The notes: generated by a model not told the origin, from the letters alone. Numbered from the stretch's first letter, positions 14,784 through 24,016 are shown. The stretch: DNA of 64,000 nt from Halalkaliarchaeum desulfuricum (GCF_002952775.1 NZ_CP025066.1:1798001-1862000), one strand, 5' to 3'. Translations and numbers: made by a program.

Positions 14784-15758
14784 TCACCGAGAGATGTCTC
14801 CACGCTCGTCGTCGAGAACCTCGACGAGTTCGCGATGGGTGAGCACCGCAACGTCGCCAGTGACCGTCCGTTTCAGGGCCGCAGCACCGGCGGCGTACGC
14901 GAGACACTCGTCTACGTCGCCGCCGTGGATCCGCCTGGAGAGAAAGCCCCCGACGAAGGCGTCGCCGGTGCCGATCGCGTCGATCGTGTCGGCCGGCAGC
15001 GTCCCCTGTTCGTGGAGTTCGCCGCCGTGCAACGCGAGCGAGCCGGCCTCGCCGCGGGTGAGCACGACCGTCTCGAAGTCGTAGTCGGTTCCGATCCCGT
15101 GGGCGATTTCGACGGCGCTCCCTTCGTATCCGAAGACGGTCGTCGCGTCCCGTTCGGGAACGAACAGCACGTCGACGTGGTCGAACAGCGATTCGTAGGT
15201 CTCCCGTGCCTCCTCGGGAGACCACAGCTTCGATCGGTAGTTCACGTCGAAACTGCAGGTCGTTCCGGCCTCGGCAGCTGTCTCCAGCAGGGCGGCTGTC
15301 GTCTCGGCGGTCGCCCCCGAGAGCGCGGGGGTGATCCCGGTGGTGTGAAACACCGACGCCCCCTGGATCGCCTCGACGGGCAGCTCCCCCGGCATCACGG
15401 TTGTGATCGCCGCGTTCGCCCGGTCGTAGACGACCTTCGTCCCGCGGGGAGCGCCACCGTACTCGAGGTAGTACGTGCCCAGGCGGGCGTCCTCCGAGTC
15501 GTCCCACGTGACGCCCGTGCGAACCCCGTGGCCCCGGAGTTCGCGGGCGACCCGCCGGCCGAGCGGGGAGTCGGGGAGCTTCGAGAGCCACACTGCGTCG
15601 ACGCCGAGCTGGGCCGCCGCGACCGCGACGTTACTCTCCGCGCCGCCGATTCCCGCGTCGAACTGATCTGCAGTCTCGAGACGTTCCCCGTTCGGCGGCG
15701 AGAGCCGGAGCATCGTCTCGCCGAACGTCACGAGCTGGGTCACCGTCGGACCCTCCAC
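14784..15758 (-). CDS. kdgK: 2-keto-3-deoxygluconate kinase (PfkB family)
   Basis: A 324-residue PfkB/ribokinase-family sugar kinase. It is expected to phosphorylate 2-keto-3-deoxygluconate in the semi-phosphorylative Entner-Doudoroff route of haloarchaea. Seen: VTFGETMLRLSPPNGERLE, the FDAGIGGAESNVAVAAAQLG substrate loop, GTYYLEYGGAPRGTKVVYDR, FDVNYRSKLW, and the C-terminal DAIGTGDAFVGGFL signature with the catalytic Asp. The GTG in VTQLVTFGE is an alternative start. KDG specificity is assigned from overall resemblance; other ketose kinases are possible. Confidence 0.87.
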   Translation of the reverse strand: MEGPTVTQLVTFGETMLRLSPPNGERLETADQFDAGIGGAESNVAVAAAQLGVDAVWLSKLPDSPLGRRVARELRGHGVRTGVTWDDSEDARLGTYYLEYGGAPRGTKVVYDRANAAITTVMPGELPVEAIQGASVFHTTGITPALSGATAETTAALLETAAEAGTTCSFDVNYRSKLWSPEEARETYESLFDHVDVLFVPERDATTVFGYEGSAVEIAHGIGTDYDFETVVLTRGEAGSLALHGGELHEQGTLPADTIDAIGTGDAFVGGFLSRRIHGGDVDECLAYAAGAAALKRTVTGDVAVLTHRELVEVLDDERGDISR

Positions 15759-15936
15759 GAGCTACCGCCGCTCGCCGTTCGACTCCCGGTACGTTCGGAA
15801 CTGTCCTCGCGACTCAGTCGATGCTGCATACTCGCCTGCTAACGCGGGGAGAATATAAGTCCCGGCTGTCGTCGAAGCCGACAGGCCGACCGATTTCGAC
15901 GTGACGAACCCTCTCGGGACCCGTGTCCGTCCTGAG

Positions 15937-16368
15937 TCACTCCTCTGTCGTTTCGTCGGCTTCGTCTTCGACGTCCACGGACGCCGCCCGGGGATCCTTG
16001 CGGATCCGAACCTTCAGCGTGCCCGCGTCGGTGAGCGTCGCAGTCGCGCCGGCGGGGGTGATGTCGGCGTCGTCGGGAAGCGTCGCACTGCCGGTGAGAG
16101 TCAGCCCGCGGCCCGGGAACCGCATCTCGAATCCCTCGTGGAACGGGCGAAACCGTTCGAGACGGACCTCGACCGTGTCGTCGCTGAACTGGACCTGGAC
16201 GTCCTCCTTCGTGACGCCCGGGGCATCGAAGACGATCAGGTACTCCTCGTCCGATTCCAGCAGGTCGTGTTCGAGCGGGCGCCGCTCCTGGTACCGACCG
16301 ATCCCGCGTCCGACGCGTTCCAGTACGGTGCGGACTGCCGAGCTACCCAGTTCGGTGAGCCGATTCAC
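15937..16368 (-). CDS. Hsp20/alpha-crystallin small heat-shock protein
   Basis: A 143-residue small heat-shock protein. The alpha-crystallin domain spans about residues 25-120: PLEHDLLESDEEYLIVFDAP, GVTKEDVQVQFSDDTVEVRL, FEMRFPGRGLTLTGSATLPD and TLKVRIRKDP. The tail is acidic. The GTG at 16368 is chosen because GAGGTG lies just upstream and the extension to ATG 16473 is Arg-rich with non-coding-like third positions. However, a TATA-like box at 16496-16503 is placed 27 bp from that ATG, so either a 105-nt leader or a 178-residue leaderless product is possible. It is presumably stress-induced. Confidence 0.9.
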   Translation of the reverse strand: MNRLTELGSSAVRTVLERVGRGIGRYQERRPLEHDLLESDEEYLIVFDAPGVTKEDVQVQFSDDTVEVRLERFRPFHEGFEMRFPGRGLTLTGSATLPDDADITPAGATATLTDAGTLKVRIRKDPRAASVDVEDEADETTEE

Positions 16369-16495
16369 GGCACCCACCTCGACGTGACGCCGCGTTCGGG
16401 GGTGGAAAACGGCCGCTGTGAACCGATCGCGTCGCGGACGGAACCCACTCCGGATTCGGGGAACAACATACATCGAGAATATGGGGTGCAGTGCA

Positions 16496-16503
16496 TTTAT
16501 ATT
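16496..16503 (-). promoter_or_regulatory. TATA box of the hsp20 gene
   Basis: AATATAAA on the minus strand is the only AT-rich octamer upstream of hsp20. It predicts transcription starting near 16473. Confidence 0.55.
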
Positions 16504-16578
16504 CCCCGACAGGTCGATCCGGAACGGCCCTGACGGAACCAGCCAGGTCCGGGCGAACCCAGCGTCTCCCGACCGGTC

Positions 16579-16737
16579 TTACAGTTCGATCCGCTCGAGG
16601 CAGTCGGTCCCCTCACACACCGGACACGACATGTCCGCGACCGAGTGGTCCTCGGGTACGTCGTAGGTGTAGTGGTTCTCCCACATGTCCAGAAAGCAGT
16701 CCGCGTTCGTGCACTCGATCTCCTCGGTCGGCGGCAT
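16579..16737 (-). CDS. Small zinc-finger protein, 52 residues
   Basis: A short gene read from ATG 16737 to TAA 16579. The product begins MPPTEEIECTNADCFLDMWE and contains MSCPVCEGTDCLERIEL at its end. The cysteines (EC-x4-C, CPVC, C) give a CPxCG-like zinc-binding pattern, a common type of haloarchaeal micro-protein. Function unknown. It lies between hsp20 and another Cys-rich small gene, all on the minus strand. Its length and codon bias towards G/C third positions support a real gene. Confidence 0.75.
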   Translation of the reverse strand: MPPTEEIECTNADCFLDMWENHYTYDVPEDHSVADMSCPVCEGTDCLERIEL

Positions 16738-16781
16738 ACCGGACGGTGGAGACCCCAACTAATCAACGTTGGCGTCGAGGG

Positions 16782-16955
16782 CTAGTCGTCCCCGTACGGC
16801 CCGGGTCCACCGCCACCGGGTCGCTCGTCTTTGCTCACACACTCGCCGTTGCCGTCGATCTGGAGCCGACCCTGGAAGTTGCACGTCCTGCTCTGGTTGT
16901 ACATACAGCGGGTGCAGCCGCACTCGACCGGGATCCGGTTGTTACGTCGGGACAT
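16782..16955 (-). CDS. Small cysteine-rich protein (DUF1540-like), 57 residues
   Basis: The product starts MSRRNNRIPVECGCTRCMYN. Its cysteines in CGCTRC, TCNFQG and GECVSKD resemble the DUF1540 metal-binding-like pattern. The tail ERPGGGGPGPYGDD is glycine-rich. The ATG at 16955 is preferred over a longer Arg-rich extension from 17045. Function unknown. Confidence 0.7.
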   Translation of the reverse strand: MSRRNNRIPVECGCTRCMYNQSRTCNFQGRLQIDGNGECVSKDERPGGGGPGPYGDD

Positions 16956-17041
16956 AGTTCGGATTCGGAAACGACGGGCAATAATCCTTCGGCGAGGGTC
17001 GCGGCTATCCGATGGGTGCAGGCGGGCGGTGAGCCGACAGT

Positions 17042-18205
17042 TCATCCACGAAGTGCCTCGACCGGGTGGAGCGTGGCCGCCCTGTATGCGGGGTACAGTC
17101 CGGACAGCAGGCAGACGAGCACGCCGAACGCGAACGCGCCGACCAGATACAGCCCGTTGGACGCCACCAGCAGGACGTCGAATTCGACCGGGGCCACGAG
17201 CACGAGCCCGACGGCCGCCAGGCCTGCAAGCACCGCTCCGAGGAACCCGCCGACGACTCCCAGGAGGATCGCTTCCGCGAGCAATACGCGTAACACCTCG
17301 TTTCGCTGGATCCCGACCGCGCGCAACACGCCGATCTCCTGGCGGCGTTCGGCTGTACTCATCAACATCACGTTGAAGATGCTCACGCCGGCGACGATCA
17401 GGGAAATCCCCGCGATACCCAGGAGAAACTGATTGAGAAGCGAGAAGAACTCGTCGATGGTGTCGAGGATACTCGACAGTTCGAGCACGTCGACCCGTTC
17501 CTCTCGGACGTTTACGTCCGCCCGGATCCGCTCGGCGATCGTACCTGCGGCGTCGGCGGAGTCGGCACGGACGACGACCTGGTCGTACGTCCGCTGATCG
17601 AACGCGGACTCGGGCAACACCACGGCGTTGTTCGGGTTCACCGGCGAGATCAGCTCTTCGCGTTCGAGGATCGCGACGACTCGGTACCTGTTTGCTTCCA
17701 CTTCGATCGCGCTACCGACCCGCAGATCCAGGGCGTCGGCGGCTTCGGCGCCGACGATCGCCCCCTGCCGGTGCCGGTCGGGGACGGAACCCTCCCGCGC
17801 AACGAACAACGCGGCCGGATTTTCGGTGCCGTACAGCTGTGCGAACGTCTGTTCGCTGCCACCGGCGACCACGGCGCTGCCGGTCACGAGCGGGACGGCG
17901 GTCCCGTCGGTTCCGGTGACTCTGGCGATCGTTTCCACGTCGCGAGAGTCGAGGGAGCTCACGCCTGCCTCCTCGTTTGGAGTCACGACGATCTGGTCGC
18001 CGAAACCGCCGAGTTCGGCGTCGGCCGAGACTGCGAGCACGTTCCCGAACAGACCGAGCGAGGCGATCGCGAACACCCCGATGAGCACGCCCAGAACTGC
18101 AAGCGCCGTGCGAAGCCGGTTGCGCCCGAGGTTTCGCCGAGCCATCGACACGGCCGGCGCGAACCGATCGAGCAGGCCCCGAACGGATCCGTCCTGGTCA
18201 CCCAT
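17042..18205 (-). CDS. MacB/FtsX-type ABC transporter permease
   Basis: A 387-residue membrane protein of the FtsX/LolC/MacB family. Seen: NLGRNRLRTALAVLGVLIGV with TM1 near residues 28-55, a MacB-like extracytoplasmic domain of about 200 residues, then three C-terminal helices including FLLGIAGISLIVAGVSIFNV, MLMSTAERRQEIGVLRAVGI (cytoplasmic loop touching the ATPase) and LGVVGGFLGAVLAGLAAVGL. The C terminus SGLYPAYRAATLHPVEALRG is typical. Its start overlaps the ATPase gene by 8 bp. It probably works with that ATPase and the exported CARDB-like protein in moving or releasing an envelope substrate. Confidence 0.92.
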   Translation of the reverse strand: MGDQDGSVRGLLDRFAPAVSMARRNLGRNRLRTALAVLGVLIGVFAIASLGLFGNVLAVSADAELGGFGDQIVVTPNEEAGVSSLDSRDVETIARVTGTDGTAVPLVTGSAVVAGGSEQTFAQLYGTENPAALFVAREGSVPDRHRQGAIVGAEAADALDLRVGSAIEVEANRYRVVAILEREELISPVNPNNAVVLPESAFDQRTYDQVVVRADSADAAGTIAERIRADVNVREERVDVLELSSILDTIDEFFSLLNQFLLGIAGISLIVAGVSIFNVMLMSTAERRQEIGVLRAVGIQRNEVLRVLLAEAILLGVVGGFLGAVLAGLAAVGLVLVAPVEFDVLLVASNGLYLVGAFAFGVLVCLLSGLYPAYRAATLHPVEALRG

Positions 18206-18938
18206 CGGTCGCCCCGTCGATCAGCTCTATCGTGCGGTCGTCGTAGCTCGTCACTAACTGGTCGTGCGTGACTGCGACGACGCTTACCCCCTGGTCGCAG
18301 ATCCGACGGAACTCCTCGAGGATCGTCGATCCGGTGTCGCGATCGAGGTTGCCGGTCGGTTCGTCGGCCAGCAGGATCTCCGGTTCGTTTATCAGGGCTC
18401 GCGCGATCGCGACGCGCTGTTTCTGTCCCCCGGAGAGTTCATCGGGCGTGTGGGTTTTCCGGTCGCCGAGGCCGACCCGGTCGAGGAGTGCGAGCGCCCG
18501 ATCCTCCGCGTCGCGGTCCGGATCGAACATCGTCGGCACGAGAACGTTCTCGGTCGCAGTGAGCGTCGGCAGGAGGTAAAAGTCCTGGAAGACGAACCCG
18601 ACGGACTCCTTTCTGGCCAGTGTTCGTTCCCGTTCCTCGAGGGTCGTGACGTCCCGGCCGTGGAGCCGCACCGTCCCGGAGGTGGGAACGTCGAGCAGCC
18701 CGAGCACGTTGAGCAACGTGCTTTTGCCGCTGCCGCTGGGGCCGACGATCGAGAGGAACTCGCCGGGCTCGACTGCGAGGCTGACCCCCGCGAGCGCGGT
18801 CACGGTTTCCCCGCCGCGATCGTACCGCTTTATCACCTCTTCGAGTTCGATTGACGGCGTCGCTTTCCATGGAGATGTATCGGTCGCGGATGCCTCCGTT
18901 GGACGCGGCTGTCGTGCGGTCGGATCGTTCGGGTTCAT
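18198..18938 (-). CDS. LolD/MacB-type ABC transporter ATP-binding protein
   Basis: A 246-residue ATPase. Seen: Walker [13 protein letters not shown] (near residue 70), Q loop [10 protein letters not shown], signature [16 protein letters not shown], Walker [13 protein letters not shown], and the H loop VVAVTHD. A 30-residue polar N-terminal extension precedes the domain. Its ATG overlaps the stop of the upstream exported-protein gene (ATGA) and its 3' end overlaps the permease gene. The three genes form one operon transcribed leftward. Confidence 0.95.
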   Translation of the reverse strand: MNPNDPTARQPRPTEASATDTSPWKATPSIELEEVIKRYDRGGETVTALAGVSLAVEPGEFLSIVGPSGSGKSTLLNVLGLLDVPTSGTVRLHGRDVTTLEERERTLARKESVGFVFQDFYLLPTLTATENVLVPTMFDPDRDAEDRALALLDRVGLGDRKTHTPDELSGGQKQRVAIARALINEPEILLADEPTGNLDRDTGSTILEEFRRICDQGVSVVAVTHDQLVTSYDDRTIELIDGATDG

Positions 18939-20515
18939 CTGCGTCGGCGGTACACGATGGCGAGCGCGGCCACGATCAGGACGCCGATCGACGCGATAGC
19001 GACTCCAACGGCAACGGTTCTGTCCGAACCTCCGTCGTCGGTCGAAACGGCCGCGTCGTCGTACGGGAGATCGAACGTCCTGGTCTCGACTTCGCCGTCG
19101 GAACGGAACGTCACCTCGAGCGTGACTTGCGTCGCGTTCGCGCCGTCGACTGCGGCGGTAACGTCGAAGGGGGCGAACTCGCCCGGTTCCAGCGTTCCGA
19201 CGAAGTAATCTCGCTGGGGGTACGTCGGTTCGACGTGATCCGACGCGACGACCCGGACGATCGTCCCCGTCACACGCTGTTCCGTCGGGTTCCCGAGATT
19301 GGCCGACAGGCGCACCGTCTCCCCGAAGCCGTCCGTTTCGCCTCCGGTGTCGATTCCGTCTAGATCGGCCCCGGTCAGGGTGACGTCGCCGGCTTCGATC
19401 GCGTGATCGTATTCGACCGCCGTGCTGGCTGTCACTCCGGCCGTTTCGTAGGTCACATGGAACGTCACCTCGCCCGATTCGATCCCGCGCAGATCGATCG
19501 GCACGAACCCGGACGCCCCCGGTTCGAGAGGGCCGTCGATCGAACGTCTGGGCAGCGTCTCGTTGTCGATCCGGGGCGTGACGACGATCCGTTCGGCCGG
19601 TGCGTTGCCGAAGTTGGTCACGCGCACGCCGATCGCGTCCCGGCTCTCCGTCTCCTCGGAGTCCTCCTCGATACCGGCGGTACCGCCCAGGATCCCCTCG
19701 ATTCCGCCCGGAATACCGACGTCTCCGTCGGGTTGGTCGATCCCGTCGGGGCGATCGTCGATCCGGGTGACGCGCACGCCGAGATCCGCGACGGCATCGA
19801 CTGCGGAGTACGTCGTAACCCGCTCTACCGAGGCGGCGGAGCCGTCGGCAGTCGCGTAGTCGACCGTGACCTCGAGGGAGTGTTCCCCGGAGGTTTCCGG
19901 GACGACTTCGAAAGACCGTTCGACTGTCTCTCCGGGTGCGAGCGACGCGATCGTGCGTCCGTCAGTTCTGACGTCTGTCCCGTCGCCCTCGACAGCCACC
20001 GTCAGGTTGCGCAGCTGATCGGCCGACGGGTTTCTCACCGCGAGCTCGAGCGTCGTTTCGGTTCCGACAGTCGACTCGACGGGCTCGATGTCGACGAGCG
20101 GCCCGGCGCCCTCGACGACGACCGAGAGCGGTCGAGTTGCGGTCACTTCGCGGTCCGATTCGTCGGTTGCTTCCGCGATCACCTGCAGCTCGTGGTGTCC
20201 GGACTCGTCGAACTGAACGGTCACCGGAACCGTCAACGAGTTGCCCTGGCTGAACGATCCCAGGTCCGTGGCGGAGCCGAGCTCGGCTCCGGTTTCGTTT
20301 TCGATCGCGACTCGGTCGAGAGTGATCGCTGTCGTGCTTCCGGCATCCAGGTCGACGGTGACGGCGACGGTCGCGGGCGCGTCGGTCGTGATCGTTTCCT
20401 GTTGCGGCTCGGCGTCGGAGACGACGAGCCGTGCGTCCGGCACTCCGGACGCGACGACTGCAACACCCGTCACTACGAGGAGCGCAAGCAGAACACCGGG
20501 AACCAGACGGCGCAT
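18935..20515 (-). CDS. Exported CARDB/COG1361-like protein with C-terminal membrane anchor
   Basis: A 526-residue surface protein. Seen: signal-peptide-like MRRLVPGVLLALLVVTGVAV, repeated Ig-like/CARDB-type beta domains with recurrent phrases such as LAPGETVERSFEVVPETSGE, LEPGASGFVPIDLRG and LEPGEFAPFDVTA, a low-complexity linker near residue 270 (DGIDQPDGDVGIPGGIEGIL), and a final TM helix VAIASIGVLIVAALAIVYRR with a basic tail. ATG 20515 is preferred; ATG 20548 is an alternative. It heads the operon with the MacB-like ABC pair, so it likely acts outside the membrane as their partner. Ligand unknown. Confidence 0.8.
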   Translation of the reverse strand: MRRLVPGVLLALLVVTGVAVVASGVPDARLVVSDAEPQQETITTDAPATVAVTVDLDAGSTTAITLDRVAIENETGAELGSATDLGSFSQGNSLTVPVTVQFDESGHHELQVIAEATDESDREVTATRPLSVVVEGAGPLVDIEPVESTVGTETTLELAVRNPSADQLRNLTVAVEGDGTDVRTDGRTIASLAPGETVERSFEVVPETSGEHSLEVTVDYATADGSAASVERVTTYSAVDAVADLGVRVTRIDDRPDGIDQPDGDVGIPGGIEGILGGTAGIEEDSEETESRDAIGVRVTNFGNAPAERIVVTPRIDNETLPRRSIDGPLEPGASGFVPIDLRGIESGEVTFHVTYETAGVTASTAVEYDHAIEAGDVTLTGADLDGIDTGGETDGFGETVRLSANLGNPTEQRVTGTIVRVVASDHVEPTYPQRDYFVGTLEPGEFAPFDVTAAVDGANATQVTLEVTFRSDGEVETRTFDLPYDDAAVSTDDGGSDRTVAVGVAIASIGVLIVAALAIVYRRRR

Positions 20516-20654
20516 TGGCACGGTTTGGGTTCGGATGTGCTTATGCATGTCGCCAAACGGTGACTGGAATGTCGGTTCGCACAACTGCAGCTCTCCCGTC
20601 GTCGACTGGATTTCTCGTCGCGAGGAACGGCCGTGTGAATAGTCAGGTGGCTGA

Positions 20655-20660
20655 TTTATA
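20655..20660 (+). promoter_or_regulatory. TATA box of the small membrane-protein gene
   Basis: TTTATA is centred about 27 bp before ATG 20685. Confidence 0.5.
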
Positions 20661-20684
20661 CGTCGAGCCGGCGTACGTCGAGGC

Positions 20685-20978
20685 ATGATAGACAGGTCGA
20701 GCTGTCGGAAGCTCGGATCGGTCTGGGCGATCGGTCAGGGAATCGTCGCCGCGATCGCGCCGGGACAGAGCGCAAAGCTGGTTCGGCGAGCGATCGGCGA
20801 AAGCTTCGACAACGCGGCGGAACTCGAGCCGAAGCCGGGCTACCTCCGGCAACTCAGGGCGCTCGGAACTGGGTTGTTCGTCGCCGGCGTAGTCGGCCTT
20901 CTGCTCGAGATGCGCGCCGACGACGGAAGTCACGCAGTCGACGGAAACCATACTGACGACGGCAGTCGCGACCGATAG
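20685..20978 (+). CDS. Small conserved haloarchaeal membrane protein
   Basis: A 97-residue protein. Seen: a conserved-looking core CRKLGSVWAIGQGIVAAIAP, a basic amphipathic section AKLVRRAIGESFDNAAELEP, then KPGYLRQLRALGTGLFVAGV forming one TM helix, and a polar tail DDGSHAVDGNHTDDGSRD. A TTTATA box (20655-20660) sits 27 bp before the ATG, supporting a leaderless start. Similar small proteins occur in other haloarchaea from memory; no function is known. It is divergent from the CARDB-like operon. Confidence 0.68.
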   Translation: MIDRSSCRKLGSVWAIGQGIVAAIAPGQSAKLVRRAIGESFDNAAELEPKPGYLRQLRALGTGLFVAGVVGLLLEMRADDGSHAVDGNHTDDGSRDR

Positions 20979-21194
20979 CGGAACCGAGCTGTCGGTCCGA
21001 GGACGAAGACGTTTTCACCGAGAATCGAGCAGTCAACCGGGGTTGACGGTGCGGGCTCGGAACTCGGGTTCGTGACCAGAAAAGATATCTAGTTATCAAT
21101 TCAAGAACTGAATATGGACTTCCACGCTCGGCGGCAACGCGGCCAGTGTTCTCCCCACGACTGGACGGAGGCTGCCGTTTCGAGGTGGCCGTAG

Positions 21195-23108
21195 ATGCAC
21201 AGCCGGACGGTTTTGGCAGTCGTAGCGCTGGTCGTGGTCGGGTTGCTGGCAGGGGTGACTGTCGTCGGGGCACAGGGGCAGTACGTGAGCGGCGAGCCGG
21301 AGCTCTCGGTGTTCGCTCCCGACCCGGCCCTCATTCCGGGTGAGACCAACTCCCTCGAATTGCAGGTCGCAAACGACGGGACCCAGCGGTGGGGTCCCGC
21401 CGCACAGCGGGATCAGGTGACGACCGCCCGTAGCGTCCAACTCGAGGTCCGAGACGGCGGGACGCCGTTTGCGGTCGAAACCGAACGGCAGTCGATCGGG
21501 TCGCTTCCCGACGGGGACGTGCGTTCGATTCCCGTCGCGGTGCGCGTCCCGGCGGACGTCGAACCGGGCACGTACTCGCTCGACGTCAGACTTCGGTACT
21601 CGCATGTGGCCCAGTCGGATCCCGGAAGCGGCGTCGTCCAGGAGCGAACGCGCCGGGTGACGCGGACGATCGACGTCAAGGTCGAGGAACGCCCCCGGTT
21701 CCAGCTACACGGGATCGAAAGCGACGCCCAGATCGGGGGTGCCGGATCGGTCGCAGTCGAGGTCGAAAACACGGGCGAAGAGCCCGCACGCGACATCGCC
21801 GTCGGTCTCGAGTCGACTAGTCCGAACGTCGGGTTCGGCGAGGCTCAACGCGACACCGCCAGGATCGAGCGTCTCGACCCGGGAGAGGCGACGATCGTCG
21901 AGTACGACGTCGCCGTTCGCGACGGCACTGCAGTCCGCAACTACACGCTCGATGGAACGGTCGAGTTCACCGATCCCGACGGGATCCGTGGGATAGAGGA
22001 CGGTCTCTCGGTCGGCTTCTCCCCGCTGGACGCTCAAGGCTTGGACATCGGCATCCAGCGGTCGACGCTGCGGGTCGGTGAGGTGGGGACGATAGCGGGG
22101 ACGGTACAAAACGACGGTCCACTTCCGGTCGAGGACGTCTCGATCGCCCCAGCGGATGGATCGTTGCTGGAGGCACAGAGCGGCCCGTACGCCGTCGGCG
22201 ACCTGGACGTCGACGAATCGGCCACGTTCCGCCTGCGGGTCGCAGTTCCGGAGACGGCCGACGCTGTCCCACAGCGAATCGATCTGGCGACGAGCTACCG
22301 GACCGATGGGGAGCGCGACCGGATGACCACCGATCCGGTGAGCGTCCAGATCGACGAACAGGAGTTCGACGTGGCTCTCGAGGAATCGACGCTTCGCGTC
22401 GGCGAAACCGGCGAGATCGTCGGGACGATCAACAACGATGGTCCAGTCGCAGTCGACGGCGTGACGGTGACGCTCGGCGACGGCGAGTTCGAGCCGCGGA
22501 GCCGGACCTACGCCGTCGGGTCGCTCGAACCCGGCGAGACGGCCGACTTCAGGTTCAGGGCCACAGTGCCGGCGGGAACCGACGCCACGCCACAGCGGAT
22601 CGACGTGACGACCACCTACCGCACCGCGGCCGGCCACGACCGTGCGGTGACCGATCCGATCCGCGTCCCCGTGGCCGAGCGGCGTGACGCGGTCGCGGTG
22701 ACGGCCGTCGATCCGACGTTCGTCGCCGGCGGTGACGGGACGCTCGCCCTCGAGGTGACGAACCAGCGGGACGTCGAGATACGCGACGTGCGGCTTCGCC
22801 TCTCCGTCGAGGATCCCCTCGAGAGCGACTTCACGACCACGATCGTTCCCTCCCTTGCACCCGGGGAAACCGATCGCGTCGCATTCGACCTCGAGGTAGA
22901 TAGCGACGCACCCCCAAGCCAGTACCCGGCCGTCCTCGACGTCGAGTATCTCGACCCCGACGACGAAACGCAGACGGTGCGACCACTCACCCTCTCAGTG
23001 TCAGTGACCGAGGATCCCGACGAGCCGTTCCTCGCCATTGAGATCCTCGCCTTCATTGCCGTGATGATCCTCGTCGTCGCGGCGTTCGTCTGGCTCTACC
23101 GGCGGTAA
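21195..23108 (+). CDS. COG1361-like exported protein with repeated NEW3/CARDB-type domains
   Basis: A 637-residue protein with signal peptide MHSRTVLAVVALVVVGLLAG and mature start near GAQGQYVSGEPELSVFAP. At least four beta domains follow. Two adjacent ones are clear internal repeats (STLRVGEVGTIAGTVQNDGP and STLRVGETGEIVGTINNDGP), each ending in an ATFRLRV/ADFRFRA strand and QRID...TYRT. The C terminus is a TM helix ILAFIAVMILVVAAFVWLYR. An AGGTGG Shine-Dalgarno is 6 nt before the ATG. Its stop overlaps the start of an ABC ATPase gene by one base, so it is first in a five-gene set with ABC-2 permeases. Inferred: an envelope-anchored partner of the exporter. Confidence 0.85.
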   Translation: MHSRTVLAVVALVVVGLLAGVTVVGAQGQYVSGEPELSVFAPDPALIPGETNSLELQVANDGTQRWGPAAQRDQVTTARSVQLEVRDGGTPFAVETERQSIGSLPDGDVRSIPVAVRVPADVEPGTYSLDVRLRYSHVAQSDPGSGVVQERTRRVTRTIDVKVEERPRFQLHGIESDAQIGGAGSVAVEVENTGEEPARDIAVGLESTSPNVGFGEAQRDTARIERLDPGEATIVEYDVAVRDGTAVRNYTLDGTVEFTDPDGIRGIEDGLSVGFSPLDAQGLDIGIQRSTLRVGEVGTIAGTVQNDGPLPVEDVSIAPADGSLLEAQSGPYAVGDLDVDESATFRLRVAVPETADAVPQRIDLATSYRTDGERDRMTTDPVSVQIDEQEFDVALEESTLRVGETGEIVGTINNDGPVAVDGVTVTLGDGEFEPRSRTYAVGSLEPGETADFRFRATVPAGTDATPQRIDVTTTYRTAAGHDRAVTDPIRVPVAERRDAVAVTAVDPTFVAGGDGTLALEVTNQRDVEIRDVRLRLSVEDPLESDFTTTIVPSLAPGETDRVAFDLEVDSDAPPSQYPAVLDVEYLDPDDETQTVRPLTLSVSVTEDPDEPFLAIEILAFIAVMILVVAAFVWLYRR

Positions 23109-24016
23109 TGACAATGAACCAGCCTGCAATCAACGTCCTCGATCTCACCAAGCGATACGATGACGTCCTCGCGAACGACGGTGTTTCATTCGAAATCGAA
23201 CGCGGGGAGATTTTCGGCTACCTCGGTCCCAACGGGGCGGGCAAGACGACGACCATTCGGATGCTGCTGGGACTTCTTTCTCCAAGTTCCGGGACTGCGG
23301 AGGTGCTCGGTGCGGACATCCGGAATCGGAAGGCGCTGACGGACGTGAAATCGGACCTCGGCTATCTCCCGGACACGCTCGGTTTCGACGAGCGTCTCAC
23401 TGGCCGCCAGGTACTCGATTACTTCGCCCGGATGCGCGGGGACGAACGACGGGCGGAGCTGCTCGAACTCTTTCATCCTCCACTCGATCAAGCGGTCGAG
23501 ACGTATTCGGCCGGAAACCGTCGGATGCTCGGCATCGTTCAGGCGTTTATGCACGATCCGGAGTTGGTAATCATGGACGAGCCGACCTCCGGGCTGGATC
23601 CGCTCAAGCAGGATCGGCTGCACCACTTCATGGAACAGGAGCGAGAGGCCGGCAAGACGCTGTTCGTCTCCTCGCACATCCTGAGTGAGGTCCAGCGCGT
23701 TTGTGACCGGGTCGGGATAATCAGGGACGGGGAGATCGTTGCACTGGAGGACATAGACGCGTTGCTCAAACGGAGCGGAAAGGAGGTCCGGGTGCACTTC
23801 GCTGACCCCGTCGACGAGACTGCGTTCGTCACCGACCAGATGATCGACGTTGACGTGGTCGATCGGTCGGTGCATTTCACCTACACGGGGGAGACACAGG
23901 CGCTCCTGGAGCATCTCGTCCAGTTCGAAATCGAGGACGCAAACGTCGGGGATCCGCAGCTGGACACGATCTTCAAACACTACTACACGGACGAGTCGAA
24001 TCCGAATCCGCCATGA
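23108..24016 (+). CDS. ABC-2 type transporter ATP-binding protein
   Basis: A 302-residue ATPase. Seen: Walker A GPNGAGKTTTIRMLLGLL (about residues 42-59), YLPDTLGFDERLTGRQVLDY around the Q loop, a signature changed to YSAGNRRMLGIVQAF (SAGNR instead of LSGGQ), Walker B LVIMDEPTSGLDPL, and an H loop in LFVSSHILSEVQRVCDR. The C-terminal 75 residues resemble the regulatory extension of drug and bacitracin exporters. It works with the two permeases downstream, overlapping the first by four bases (ATGA). Confidence 0.93.
   Translation: MTMNQPAINVLDLTKRYDDVLANDGVSFEIERGEIFGYLGPNGAGKTTTIRMLLGLLSPSSGTAEVLGADIRNRKALTDVKSDLGYLPDTLGFDERLTGRQVLDYFARMRGDERRAELLELFHPPLDQAVETYSAGNRRMLGIVQAFMHDPELVIMDEPTSGLDPLKQDRLHHFMEQEREAGKTLFVSSHILSEVQRVCDRVGIIRDGEIVALEDIDALLKRSGKEVRVHFADPVDETAFVTDQMIDVDVVDRSVHFTYTGETQALLEHLVQFEIEDANVGDPQLDTIFKHYYTDESNPNPP

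Noticed and set aside
13166-14842. 558-codon plus-strand open frame opposite the Lpd-like gene
   Set aside because: Antisense shadow of a flavoprotein gene whose FAD, NAD and disulfide motifs are all on the minus strand.
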